Source: Butyrivibrio sp. MC2013 (GTDB taxonomy: Bacteria; Bacillota; Clostridia; Lachnospirales; Lachnospiraceae). From it: DNA of 49,198 nucleotides. The notes below the pieces were generated by a model. The model had not been told where the DNA came from. It made no database searches and was given only the letters and a program-made list of their open reading frames with translations. The stretch's first letter is position 1. Each line of letters starts with the position of its first letter. The stretch lies in the NCBI RefSeq assembly GCF_000424585.1, contig NZ_KE384212.1, positions 54,051 to 103,248 of the forward strand. The letters run 5' to 3'. Both the position numbers and the translations under genes were made by a program. This document shows positions 25,917-34,580 of this stretch, piece after piece.

Positions 25917-26048
25917 CCTTCTACACTGCGCAATATTTATAATACATTTGATACAATAGATTCAAGAGCTTTATCTGCCGAAGGAGGCACGGGATGAAGC
26001 TGTCTGCTTTATAGAAGCAATCGGAAATCAGCACGATTAAGGACGATT

Positions 26049-26978
26049 ATGATAGTGATATTTTCAGCCCTGTTCATAGAGGCTGCCGAACTCATAAGAA
26101 TACTAAAACTCAAAAAAGAATCAGAGCCCTCTGCATTTGCAAGGTATAGTAATAGTGATAAAAATATTCTGCTCATAATAAGCGGGGTGGGACCTGTAAA
26201 TGCAGCAGCTGCTGTTGGCGACTGCCTGGGGAGGTTATCCGGGGAGGAGCTGTCCCATGTTCAGCTATTGAACTATGGCTCTGCTGCCGGTGAGGGCATG
26301 GCTGTGTCCTCAATCTACAGGATAGTCAGGATAGTGGATGATATTACACAAAGGACGTATTATCCTGATCTGATAATAAGGTCAGAGTATCCTGATGCGG
26401 TGCTGTATAGCAGTCCCAAGATATTTAAAGACAAAGAGGTGCAGCATAGCCCTTCTCTGATCAATAAATCTGATAGCCATCAGGATATGTCCGGGGGATC
26501 TGATCAGGAGCAGATGCCATGCAGGTCTCTGCCTGTGCTCCATGATATGGAGGCTGCAGCTATATATGAAGCTGCGTCTCATTACATAGGTCCTGACAGG
26601 CTGCATTTCATCAAAGTGGTATCTGACATGGGAGATCCGGCTGTCAGCAGAGATACGCTGGCTGCAGTAATGACAGAGAGCTCAGCTAGAACAGCAGCCT
26701 TTGTGGACGTCTTGTGCCGGTATGAAGAGATTAAGGGGAGAGCTGCATACTATGGCGAAGGAAGAAATCTTGAGATCACAGCTAAGCTCTCCGGTCTTCT
26801 TAAGTGCTCTGTGACCATGGACAGGCAGCTTAGGCAGCTTGTGAGATATTATTTTTTGTCTACTCAAGATGCGGGAGATAAGCTGGATAAGCTGCTGGAG
26901 GAAGGGTATTTTGATGCCAAAGACAGAAGGGAAGGCAAGAAGATACTGGATGATCTAAGGAAGCGGATCCTGGCATGA
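26049..26978 (+). CDS. MTA/SAH-nucleosidase-like (PNP/UDP family) protein
   Basis: A 309-residue protein whose first ~215 residues match the nucleoside phosphorylase/MTAN fold: ISGVGPVNAAAAVG near 45-58, NYGSAAG at 75-81, the ribose-binding DMEAAAIYEAA with E168, and the catalytic-type VSDMGD with D193. The 25 residues before DMEAAA are a variable hydrophilic insert. The ~95-residue C-terminal region is extra and unassigned, with a helical end rich in K and D. The likely reaction is cleavage of the glycosidic bond of MTA, SAH or 5'-deoxyadenosine. As it is followed by a radical SAM gene 15 bases later, removal of 5'-deoxyadenosine is an attractive but unproven role. Confidence 0.75.
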   Translation: MIVIFSALFIEAAELIRILKLKKESEPSAFARYSNSDKNILLIISGVGPVNAAAAVGDCLGRLSGEELSHVQLLNYGSAAGEGMAVSSIYRIVRIVDDITQRTYYPDLIIRSEYPDAVLYSSPKIFKDKEVQHSPSLINKSDSHQDMSGGSDQEQMPCRSLPVLHDMEAAAIYEAASHYIGPDRLHFIKVVSDMGDPAVSRDTLAAVMTESSARTAAFVDVLCRYEEIKGRAAYYGEGRNLEITAKLSGLLKCSVTMDRQLRQLVRYYFLSTQDAGDKLDKLLEEGYFDAKDRREGKKILDDLRKRILA

Positions 26979-26993
26979 ATAGAGGCGTGGTAT

Positions 26994-28037
26994 ATGGATG
27001 TGAATGATAATAGAGCTGCCTTCGAAAGCAGTGATATAGTCCTTCCTGCTTTTCATCATATATATGTTGAAAAAGAGCTCCTTAGGAGTCCGGAGGCAGA
27101 GAGGATCATAAAGAGATTTCCTGCTGCAGGAGTGATAGAGATAGATCATTACAAGGATATATTTAACAGGAAAAGGCAAGACGGCAGCGTGCAGAGAAAG
27201 GCAAGGAGCCTAATCCTTGCACAAAAGAGCGGAAGGCTGGTATACGACGGAGCACCTGTATGCCAAAACTTTGGAAATAAACACTTTTACTATACTTCCG
27301 TGATGATGAACTGTATATATGATTGCGAATATTGTTATCTTAAAGGTATGTATCCTTCGGGCAATATGGTCCTCTTTATCAATCTGGATGACATATTTGC
27401 GGCTGTAGAAGAGCTGCTTGGCTCTTTTCCTGTATACCTGTCAGTATCTTATGATACGGACCTTATGGCAGTGGAAGATATTACAGGCTATATTGCCAGG
27501 TGGATAGATTTTACCCTTATGCATGAGGATCTGACCATTGAGATCAGGACCAAATGTGCCAGGAGGGATCTCTGGGACAGGCTGCCTGCCTGCGACAGGG
27601 TGATCTTTGCATATACCTTGTCTCCTGATGAGATAGCCGGGGACTATGAACACGGATGCCAGGGGCTGCGTGAGAGGCTTAAGGCTTCCTCGGAAGGCCT
27701 TGATAAAGGCTACAGCGTGCGCCTTTGCTTTGATCCTATGATATATATCCCCGGCTGGAAAAAAGCTTATGCTGACATGATAGAAGAGGCGGCGTCTTTG
27801 GTGGACTTTGACAGGGTGAGAGACTTTAGCGTGGGGAGCTTTCGCATATCTGAGGAGTATCTTAAAAGGATGCGCAGGTCACTGCCATATTCTGCGGTGG
27901 TACAGTATCCCTTTGAGCTATCTGATGGCTACTATCATTATCCTCAGGCTCTTACTGATGAGATGGAGGGATACCTTAAGGAACGCATCCTTGAGCATTG
28001 TCAGGGAGCGCAAATATTCAGATGGAAGGAATCGTGA
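26994..28037 (+). CDS. spore photoproduct lyase-like radical SAM protein
   Basis: A 347-residue radical SAM protein with the cluster motif CIYDCEYCY (C107, C111, C114; spacing CX3CX2C). The surrounding layout (HFYYTSVMMNC, LKGMYPSGNMVLFINLDDIFAAVEE, then a SVSYDTDLMAVEDITGYI segment and LRLCF..-type strands) matches the SplB family, which repairs UV spore photoproduct in DNA. Aligned by eye with B. subtilis SPL from memory, the H-atom-donor cysteine (in an AACTSDIVGI context) falls at S152/Y153 here. The function may therefore differ from classical lyase. The ATG at 26994 follows AGAGG. It is the middle gene of a three-gene unit; no sporulation gene is in the window. Confidence 0.82.
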   Translation: MDVNDNRAAFESSDIVLPAFHHIYVEKELLRSPEAERIIKRFPAAGVIEIDHYKDIFNRKRQDGSVQRKARSLILAQKSGRLVYDGAPVCQNFGNKHFYYTSVMMNCIYDCEYCYLKGMYPSGNMVLFINLDDIFAAVEELLGSFPVYLSVSYDTDLMAVEDITGYIARWIDFTLMHEDLTIEIRTKCARRDLWDRLPACDRVIFAYTLSPDEIAGDYEHGCQGLRERLKASSEGLDKGYSVRLCFDPMIYIPGWKKAYADMIEEAASLVDFDRVRDFSVGSFRISEEYLKRMRRSLPYSAVVQYPFELSDGYYHYPQALTDEMEGYLKERILEHCQGAQIFRWKES

Positions 28038-28043
28038 CTATTT

Positions 28044-28757
28044 ATGAATATCAAAACTGCACTGGTAACAGGAGCATCCAAGGGAATAGGAGAGGCTATC
28101 TCCGCACTGCTTGTTGAAAGAGGGATAGAGGTCTATGGAATAGGGCGAGATTTTACCAAAACGGCACCTTCCCTTATTAAGGACCCATTGTTTCACGGCG
28201 TGACCTGTGATCTGACAAATGATAAAGAGACGGAAGTTTGTGTGAACTTTATAAGAAAACAGGCCAGCATAGATATGCTGGTCAATAATGCAGGCTGTGC
28301 TTATTACGGTCTTCACGAGCAGCTAAAGGCAGATGGCATCAGGGAGATGATAAAGACCAATTTAGAGCTCCCTATAGTCCTTACAGGGCGCTTCCTTCCG
28401 GATTTTAAGAAGCGGGGAGGCCTGATCATCAATATCTCTTCAGTAACGGGATCATCTTTTGCCAATCCTCATGGAGCAGCTTACGGTGCTACCAAGGCAG
28501 GACTCTTATCATTTGGCAGGAGCATATTTGAGGAGGCCAGGAAGTGCGGCGTCATGGTGACCAGCATTATGCCCGATATGACCAGGACAGAGCTATACAG
28601 GAATGCAGATTTTGAGGCGGATAGCGAAGAAGGTACAGGGCTTGATCCCATAGACGTAGCCCGTATGGTAGGAGTGGTCCTTGACCTTCCTGATGGTGTG
28701 ACCTTGCCCGAGATCACTATAAGACCTCAAAAGCATCGCATCAGAAAAAAGCAATAA
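28044..28757 (+). CDS. SDR-family NAD(P)-dependent oxidoreductase
   Basis: A 237-residue classical short-chain dehydrogenase. TGASKGIG is at residues 9-16, NNAG at 81-84, the catalytic serine at 132/133 (NISSVTGS) and YxxxK as Y147/K151. The substrate is unknown. The end is basic (KHRIRKKQ). It lies six bases after the radical SAM gene, so it is part of the same operon; a weak GGAAGGAA site overlaps the end of that gene. A terminator follows at once. Confidence 0.9.
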   Translation: MNIKTALVTGASKGIGEAISALLVERGIEVYGIGRDFTKTAPSLIKDPLFHGVTCDLTNDKETEVCVNFIRKQASIDMLVNNAGCAYYGLHEQLKADGIREMIKTNLELPIVLTGRFLPDFKKRGGLIINISSVTGSSFANPHGAAYGATKAGLLSFGRSIFEEARKCGVMVTSIMPDMTRTELYRNADFEADSEEGTGLDPIDVARMVGVVLDLPDGVTLPEITIRPQKHRIRKKQ

Positions 28758-28763
28758 ACAAGA

Positions 28764-28806
28764 AAACAGACATGCAGCAGGAATACTGTACATGTCTGTT
28801 TTTTTG
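28764..28806 (+). terminator. terminator of the nucleosidase-SPL-SDR operon
   Basis: Stem AAACAGACATG / CATGTCTGTTT with a ~17-base loop, followed by further Ts. It lies seven bases after the SDR stop codon. Confidence 0.9.
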
Positions 28807-28850
28807 ATTCGTTTTATTCTTTTTATAAGCGCTTTTGCATCTTTAAATGA

Positions 28851-29996
28851 TTACTTTAAAACAACCTGATCCCATGTATCGCCGGGGATGAGACCTACAT
28901 AAGTCTTGCCGGTGTTGATGGTAAGCTCATTGCCGCTCAGATCAAAGTATCTTGTGTGATCAGTCTCGGAAGACTTGGTCCACTTGATCGGGATGCACTT
29001 GCCGCCTGTGAGATAGTAGCCGGGCTGGTCAACGTTGAGATAGTTGTATACCAGGTAGCCGTTCTTATCAAGCTGTGCAAAGCTTGTATCCTGAAGGATG
29101 ACATTGGTAAAAGCAAGAGCCTCGCTGTCTTCGCCATCCTGGTGAAGTGAGCCGTAGTCGTAATACTCATACTTGCCGGTAGACTCATTGTACTTCAGCT
29201 TGGACTCATTGTGCTTGAAGGGAAGATCTACTTCTGTAACATCAGATACTGTGCCCATGGTGCTCAGATCAACTGTTGTACCGTACTGTGTGAAATTGAA
29301 GTGTGACTCATCAGCAAATCTGTTCTCATTATATGTTGTAGAGATGCTGGAGTTCTTGAATGCGGAATTCAGGTCTCCGGATACGATATACTCTGTAAAT
29401 TCTCTGGACTTGCCGTTGGCAACACGAGAGAAGATACCGGAGAAGTGATCCTTGTAAAGCTTCTGCTGGAAGTACTGGTCGTTATAGAAAGGACCACCAT
29501 CGTGGCAGAGTACTGCATTCCATTCAGCAGCCAGAACGATATTGGTAGGTCTGGTGGAACGGATGGAGCCCAGCTGGTCGATCTTCTCCCAATCCTTAAC
29601 AAGGCACATCAGACGTGTGATGCGGTTGTTGGCTGTGCTGTTCATAAGCTCATATACTACATCTGCTTCAGCTGTTCCAAAGTGGGGAAGTGCTGTCTTT
29701 TCATTGTCTACCATTGCTGCGATGGGGCGCTGATCCTTAAGAGCCTCATCAATAGGCTCACCTGTAAGCTCAGAGAGATACATTCCTTCGGGGATCTCTG
29801 CTGATGCAGCAGTTTCATCCTCAGTCACAATTTCTTCATCCTCGGGAGTTACCTCTTCCTCTGCGGGTTCCTCAACAGGGGGCATTACTTCAACTGCAGA
29901 AGAACCGATCTCTGATTCTTCCTCTTTTGCTCCGCAAGCTGTGAATGTTGTTAGAAGCAGTCCTGCGATAAGAAGAGAAGCTATTTTTCTTTTCAT
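28851..29996 (-). CDS. DUF3048 (YerB-like) lipoprotein
   Basis: A 381-residue secreted lipoprotein. The signal peptide ends in the lipobox TAC with C21 (LTTFTACG), followed by a ~45-residue acidic linker (EEPAEEEVTPEDEE). The DUF3048 body starts about residue 75: RPIAAMVDNEKTALPHFGTAEADVVYE, then RLMCLVKDW, QLGSIRSTRPTNI and HDGGPFYND, and the C-terminal DUF3048 part with GKTYVGLIPGD. The function of this family is not established. It is the only gene of its unit, divergent from yggS. Confidence 0.9.
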   Translation of the reverse strand: MKRKIASLLIAGLLLTTFTACGAKEEESEIGSSAVEVMPPVEEPAEEEVTPEDEEIVTEDETAASAEIPEGMYLSELTGEPIDEALKDQRPIAAMVDNEKTALPHFGTAEADVVYELMNSTANNRITRLMCLVKDWEKIDQLGSIRSTRPTNIVLAAEWNAVLCHDGGPFYNDQYFQQKLYKDHFSGIFSRVANGKSREFTEYIVSGDLNSAFKNSSISTTYNENRFADESHFNFTQYGTTVDLSTMGTVSDVTEVDLPFKHNESKLKYNESTGKYEYYDYGSLHQDGEDSEALAFTNVILQDTSFAQLDKNGYLVYNYLNVDQPGYYLTGGKCIPIKWTKSSETDHTRYFDLSGNELTINTGKTYVGLIPGDTWDQVVLK

Positions 29997-30072
29997 TATT
30001 GTCTACTCTTTCCGACCGTCTTAATAGATGATTCCTGCGGTCTATCAATTTTTTCGTAAAACCTGCCAAATA

Positions 30073-30101
30073 ATTTTACCAAATACTGTTAAATACTACA
30101 A
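30073..30101 (-). promoter_or_regulatory. candidate promoter of the DUF3048 lipoprotein
   Basis: Read on the minus strand: TTGTAG, 17-base spacer, TAAAAT. It gives a ~70-base leader. Resemblance to sigma-A sites only. Confidence 0.45.
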
Positions 30102-30202
30102 GGTCATAATATAATCTGCTAAGCTTAAATTATCCTTAAAAGCGGTTCTATACTTGATTTCATGTGTTAAACTATTGTTAGTGAAAGAAAGGAAAATAAA
30201 CA

Positions 30203-30901
30203 ATGAGTCATATATCTGAGAATCTGATCCAAGTAGAAGAAAAAATAAAAAAGGCTTGTGAGAGAGCAGGACGAAAGAGAGAAGAAGTCACTCTTATTGC
30301 AGTAAGCAAGACCAAGCCCGTAAGCGATATCAGAGAGGCTATGGACTGCGGTATCACAGTCTTTGGAGAAAACAAGGTTCAGGAGCTAAGGACCAAGACA
30401 GCTGAGATCACTGAGAAGCTCAGCTGGCATATGATAGGCCACCTGCAGAATAACAAGGTCAAATATCTGCCCGGAATGGTGGATATGATCCATTCCGTTG
30501 ATAATATGAAGCTGGCCCTGGAGATTGAAAAGCAATATGCTGCAAAGGGCCTTAGAGCTGACATTCTATGCGAAGTGAATATGGCAGGTGAAGAGAGCAA
30601 ATTCGGTCTTTCACCTGAAGATGCAATAGCATTTATAGATAGCATAAAGGATCTGGAGCATATACGTATCAGAGGCCTGATGACCATTGCTCCCTATACA
30701 GATGATCCCGAATCAAACAGGAAGTATTTCAGAGGCCTTAGAGAGCTTATGAATAAGGCCAATGAGAGCCTGGAGCTTAAGGAAGCCATGGATACTCTGT
30801 CAATGGGAATGACAGGGGATTACGAAGTAGCCATAGAAGAGGGTGCCAGCTTTGTAAGAGTAGGCACCGGTATCTTTGGCGAGAGAAACTACGCTGTCTG
30901 A
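30203..30901 (+). CDS. yggS: YggS-family PLP homeostasis protein
   Basis: A 232-residue PLP-binding protein (PLPBP/YggS/YlmE) that buffers pyridoxal phosphate. The PLP lysine is K36 in LIAVSKTKPV, followed by FGENKVQEL, WHMIGHLQNNK, GLMTIAPY and SMGMTGDYEVAIEEG near the C-terminus. Length is typical. In many Firmicutes this gene precedes sepF and division genes; here it stands alone between a divergent lipoprotein gene and a terminator. GAAAGGAAAA lies upstream of the ATG. Confidence 0.95.
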   Translation: MSHISENLIQVEEKIKKACERAGRKREEVTLIAVSKTKPVSDIREAMDCGITVFGENKVQELRTKTAEITEKLSWHMIGHLQNNKVKYLPGMVDMIHSVDNMKLALEIEKQYAAKGLRADILCEVNMAGEESKFGLSPEDAIAFIDSIKDLEHIRIRGLMTIAPYTDDPESNRKYFRGLRELMNKANESLELKEAMDTLSMGMTGDYEVAIEEGASFVRVGTGIFGERNYAV

Positions 30902-30926
30902 CAGAGATAGTTGTTCAGAAAGTATA

Positions 30927-30964
30927 TGAAAAATGATCAGAAATATATATCTGATCATTTTTCA
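30927..30964. terminator. bidirectional terminator between yggS and the microprotein gene
   Basis: A 15-bp perfect stem TGAAAAATGATCAGA / TCTGATCATTTTTCA with an 8-base loop. Its arms give a T run in both directions, so it can end yggS on the plus strand and the small gene on the minus strand. The microprotein stop codon lies at its right edge. Confidence 0.85.
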
Positions 30965-31054
30965 GAAGAGCTGGCCAAAGAAATATAATATGACTGCGGC
31001 CAGTCCCAGTGCTGCAAGTATTACCAGTGCATAGTACCATTTGATCCTGCCCAT
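30962..31054 (-). CDS. 30-residue single-helix membrane microprotein
   Basis: A short reading frame coding for 30 residues: MGRIKWYYALVILA, then ALGLAAVILYFFGQLF. A basic N-terminus is followed by one long hydrophobic helix and an aromatic end, the usual look of a small inner-membrane protein, with positive-inside orientation. It has a good ribosome-binding site (AAAGGATGG, seven bases before the ATG) and ends exactly in a bidirectional terminator. It has no recognised family. Chance is not excluded at this length, but site, hydrophobicity and terminator all agree. Confidence 0.55.
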   Translation of the reverse strand: MGRIKWYYALVILAALGLAAVILYFFGQLF

Positions 31055-31177
31055 AAATATCCATCCTTTCGAGTATTTGCATTATGATATGTTATCATTT
31101 TTGGCACCTGTATTTCAAATACATTTTGATGACAAAGTGTTGATAGTGCAGGCTGCTCATGTGTTTGGAGGTATGCT

Positions 31178-33868
31178 ATGAGATATTATGTTGCTGCAGA
31201 CAGACTTACAACAGGTGACGGTTCTCTTGTACATCCCTTTAGCAGGATATCGGATGCTGCGAAAGTGGCAAGGCCGGGGGATGAAGTGATAGTTGCTCCC
31301 GGTGTATACAGGGAGTGGGTGGATCCCCCAAGAGGCGGCAGCAGAAAGCATCGCATCACCTACAGGTCACAGATCAAGCACGGCGCAGTCATAACAGGTG
31401 CAGAGATAGTGGACCACTGGGAACGCATAGAGGGCGGTATCTGGAGAGCCAGTGTTCCCTGCAGCATATTTGGGGAGAGGAATCCATATACAGAGTATGT
31501 GAAGGGTGACTGGTATAACAGTTCTAAGGTCAATCATCTGGGGGATCTGTATCTTAATGGCAAATCCATGTACGAAGTCCATAGCATAGAAGAGGTCAGA
31601 AGTCCCAAGGTAAACAGGGATTCCTGGGTACCGGAGGATACTGTCTTTGTATGGTACTGCGAGGAATCTCCGGATCATAGGGACATGATTTTTTATGCCA
31701 ATTTCAGAAGGGCTGATCCCAGAAAAGAGACTATAGAGATATCTGTAAGACCTCACTGCTTTTATCCCAGCCGTGAAGGCTGTGGATATATCAGTCTCCA
31801 GGGCTTTACAGTAAGGCAGGCAGCATGTCAGTGGGCTCCTCCCACAGCTCTCCAGGAGGGTATGATAGGCCCTCATTGGTCTAAGGGCTGGATAATAGAG
31901 GATTGTGATATATCGGAAGCCAAGTGCGCAGGTATATCCCTGGGCAAGTATTACCAGGAAGGTAATGACAACAAGTGGACAAATGAGGGACTAAAGGACG
32001 GCACCCAGACTCAGAGAGATGCCTCCTGCAGAGCTCTTATAGATGGCTGGGACAAGAAGAATATCGGCTCCCATATTGTCAGGAGATGTGAGATCCATGA
32101 TTGCGGACAGGCAGGAATAGTGGGGAATCTTGGAGCTGTTTTCTCTCAGATAGAAGATAATCATATACATCATATTAATTGCAAGCACAATCTTGAAGGC
32201 GCAGAGATAGGAGGCATTAAGCTCCATGCTGCCATAGATGTGCAGATAAGGCACAACAGGATCCATCATTGCACCAGAGGCCTGTGGCTGGACTGGCAGG
32301 CTCAGGGTACCAGGGTCAGCTCCAATCTCTTCTATGACAATACTCCCCCAAAGGGCTGTACTTTTTCTGATGGACTGGCTGTGGGAGAAGATATATTTGT
32401 AGAAGTATCCCATGGTCCTACGCTTATAGATAATAATCTCCTCTTATCAGATTTTTCCCTTAGGTTATCCACCCAGGGAATAGCTTTGGTGCACAATTTT
32501 ATCGCCGGCTCCATGACCTTTGTGGGCAGGGGAACTGATAATGGCGGCAGACTTTTTGCCACTGACAGGTATACGCCTTATCACGAGCCGCATTCTACTG
32601 CTATTACGGGCTTTATGACTATCCTCCACGGTGATGCCAGGATATTCAATAATGTATTTGTGCAAAAGCCCATATCCGAGGAACTGATGAGATATGCCGA
32701 AAGGAACAAACTCTCGGACGGAGATCTTCTTAATTTCTCCTGTGGCACCGGTCCTTATGAGGATTATCCTGAGCCTGATGAGTACAAGGAAAAGCTAAGG
32801 ACCATGTCAATGGGCAGAGATACGTTTTATGATCATCTGCCGGTATCCTATGAAGGCAACTGCTACTTTGGCGGCGCCAGGCCTTCAAGCCATGATAAAG
32901 ACTGCTACTGCGATCCTGACAGCCGTATAAGCTGGAAATTGGAAGACAATAACGGAATGGTGGAATTCTCCACAGACCTTTTCGCCTTTATGCCTGCAGG
33001 CAAGGACAGGATCATCAATTCAGATATCCTGGGCTGCGCCTTTGAATCTGAGCAGAGATTTGAGGATGCTGACGGCTCCTTCCTGGTCCTGGATACGGAT
33101 ATCAGGGGCGTGCGCAGAAAACCTTCTACCAGCTGTGGACCCTTTGAAGGACCGGGAGAGCGCTTTATCCTGGACTGGGATGAGAGGGCTGGCTATGGGG
33201 AAAAGAAGTCTATAGCCGAAAAGCCCCGCCTCATACCTCTAAAGGAGAGAGGGGGATATATAGATGGTCCTCGAGAAGATGGCAGACCTGAAAAAGAAGA
33301 TAAAAAGCATGATGATATAATGCCAAAGGAAGAAGATGATAAGGCAGAAGATGATAGGGCCAAAGAAGGCGAAGGCCGCAGCTCCAAGAGGGAACTGATC
33401 TGTGATATAGCAATGACTGAGTGCGATGATATTACAGTCATGAGCAAGGAGAGGACCAGACGGGTGAGCGAGATCTTCATCAAGAATAATATCGTATGGG
33501 TCCATCTGGAGAATGACAGCGGTCTTACAGAGATAGACTGTGAATATGGGATAGGGCATTTTGTGCCCTCCTGGAGCATGGAGGCTGATAATACCATAAG
33601 GGCTACAAAGAGCGATGGAAGCATGGCTCTTGGCAGGACTATTGCTGCACTTCTGAGAATATATATTGACAGCGACCTGCAAAATCCCGAAACTATAGAG
33701 AGGCAGATTCTTGGCTCTGAGGGAGATATACTGTCCAGATATGGCATAGAGCTGCGCTTTAGAGGAAGGCAGCTGAGGCTGATCAGGGACAAAAAGTTTA
33801 TAACCATAGAAGAAGCAGCGGAGGTACTCTCAAGAGCCTCCGGTGATGTGATCACAGAGGAACTCTAG
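31178..33868 (+). CDS. GH120-family beta-xylosidase with extra C-terminal region
   Basis: An 896-residue protein; residues 1 to about 655 match GH120 beta-xylosidase (XylC of Thermoanaerobacterium saccharolyticum, as I recall it), a right-handed parallel beta-helix enzyme that hydrolyses xylo-oligosaccharides. Landmarks are PGVYREWV at 41-48, GDLYLNGKSMYEV at 122-134, WAPPTALQEGMIGPHWSKGW at 219-238 and IKLHAAIDVQIRHNRIHHC. The catalytic pair fits D372 (GLWLDWQAQGTRVS) and E409 (IFVEVSHGP). A ~15-residue insert separates them. Residues 690-740 form a highly charged linker, and 741-896 are an extra unassigned domain. There is no signal peptide, so it acts inside the cell on imported oligosaccharides. 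GGAGG precedes the ATG. Confidence 0.88.
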   Translation: MRYYVAADRLTTGDGSLVHPFSRISDAAKVARPGDEVIVAPGVYREWVDPPRGGSRKHRITYRSQIKHGAVITGAEIVDHWERIEGGIWRASVPCSIFGERNPYTEYVKGDWYNSSKVNHLGDLYLNGKSMYEVHSIEEVRSPKVNRDSWVPEDTVFVWYCEESPDHRDMIFYANFRRADPRKETIEISVRPHCFYPSREGCGYISLQGFTVRQAACQWAPPTALQEGMIGPHWSKGWIIEDCDISEAKCAGISLGKYYQEGNDNKWTNEGLKDGTQTQRDASCRALIDGWDKKNIGSHIVRRCEIHDCGQAGIVGNLGAVFSQIEDNHIHHINCKHNLEGAEIGGIKLHAAIDVQIRHNRIHHCTRGLWLDWQAQGTRVSSNLFYDNTPPKGCTFSDGLAVGEDIFVEVSHGPTLIDNNLLLSDFSLRLSTQGIALVHNFIAGSMTFVGRGTDNGGRLFATDRYTPYHEPHSTAITGFMTILHGDARIFNNVFVQKPISEELMRYAERNKLSDGDLLNFSCGTGPYEDYPEPDEYKEKLRTMSMGRDTFYDHLPVSYEGNCYFGGARPSSHDKDCYCDPDSRISWKLEDNNGMVEFSTDLFAFMPAGKDRIINSDILGCAFESEQRFEDADGSFLVLDTDIRGVRRKPSTSCGPFEGPGERFILDWDERAGYGEKKSIAEKPRLIPLKERGGYIDGPREDGRPEKEDKKHDDIMPKEEDDKAEDDRAKEGEGRSSKRELICDIAMTECDDITVMSKERTRRVSEIFIKNNIVWVHLENDSGLTEIDCEYGIGHFVPSWSMEADNTIRATKSDGSMALGRTIAALLRIYIDSDLQNPETIERQILGSEGDILSRYGIELRFRGRQLRLIRDKKFITIEEAAEVLSRASGDVITEEL

Positions 33869-33900
33869 GATCGACTATAAATGAAAGGCTGTATTTGTAA

Positions 33901-34518
33901 ATGTATCTGTATTTGGTAAGACACGGCGAGACCAGCTGGAATAAGGAAAAGCTCTTTCAGGGAGGCACTGACATAGCGCTCAATGATGAGGGAAGAGCTC
34001 AGGCAAAGGCTGCGTCAGAGAGACTCTTAAAGGCCGGCATAGTATTTGACAAAGTAATATCTTCGCCTCTTGGAAGAGCGGTGGAGACAGCTCTGGTACT
34101 TAGTGGTAAGTCAGACAAAGAGATCATGATAGATGAGCGTATCAGAGAAATGTCCTTTGGAAGTCTGGAAGGAACAGACTACTATGCTGTAAAGGATAAT
34201 AACGCGCTGCTCTTTAATGAGCCCCTGACCTACGTTCCCCAGTGCGGAGAGGAGACCTATGACAACCTTTATGGCAGAGTCAGGTCTTTTCTGGAGGATA
34301 TAAAAGAGCTGGAAAATAAGGCAGATAAGGTCCTGGTATCTACCCACGGGGCTTGTATGAGAGCGCTTCTCACTGTCCTTAGGGATACAGATCCCAATCT
34401 TATGTGGAAGATCAGCGTAGGTAATTGTCAGTTCTTTAAGTTCAGACTGGAAAAAGGATTGTATCTGGAAGAGGATGCGTCCGATATAAATACCGAGATC
34501 AGAAACGGTAACGTGTAG
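33901..34518 (+). CDS. histidine phosphatase (phosphoglycerate mutase-like) family protein
   Basis: A 205-residue histidine phosphatase with RHGE at residues 7-10 (H8 nucleophile), the SSPLGRAVETA arm, the acid-base region FGSLEG and the second histidine in STHGACMRAL. It is too short for a glycolytic 2,3-bisphosphoglycerate-dependent mutase, so it is more likely a phosphatase of the CobC/GpmB group. The substrate is unknown. It starts 32 bases after the GH120 gene. The only nearby site is GAAAGG about 14 bases upstream, which is weak. Confidence 0.88.
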   Translation: MYLYLVRHGETSWNKEKLFQGGTDIALNDEGRAQAKAASERLLKAGIVFDKVISSPLGRAVETALVLSGKSDKEIMIDERIREMSFGSLEGTDYYAVKDNNALLFNEPLTYVPQCGEETYDNLYGRVRSFLEDIKELENKADKVLVSTHGACMRALLTVLRDTDPNLMWKISVGNCQFFKFRLEKGLYLEEDASDINTEIRNGNV

Positions 34519-34580
34519 CTGCTTCTATCTTATCCTGTGAATTAATTAAAAATAACAAATGGATGGTTTTGCGATCATAG

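Noticed and set aside
25632..25997. 121-residue plus-strand open frame
   Set aside because: It lies almost wholly inside the right palindromic element and has no ribosome-binding site; its composition follows the repeat.
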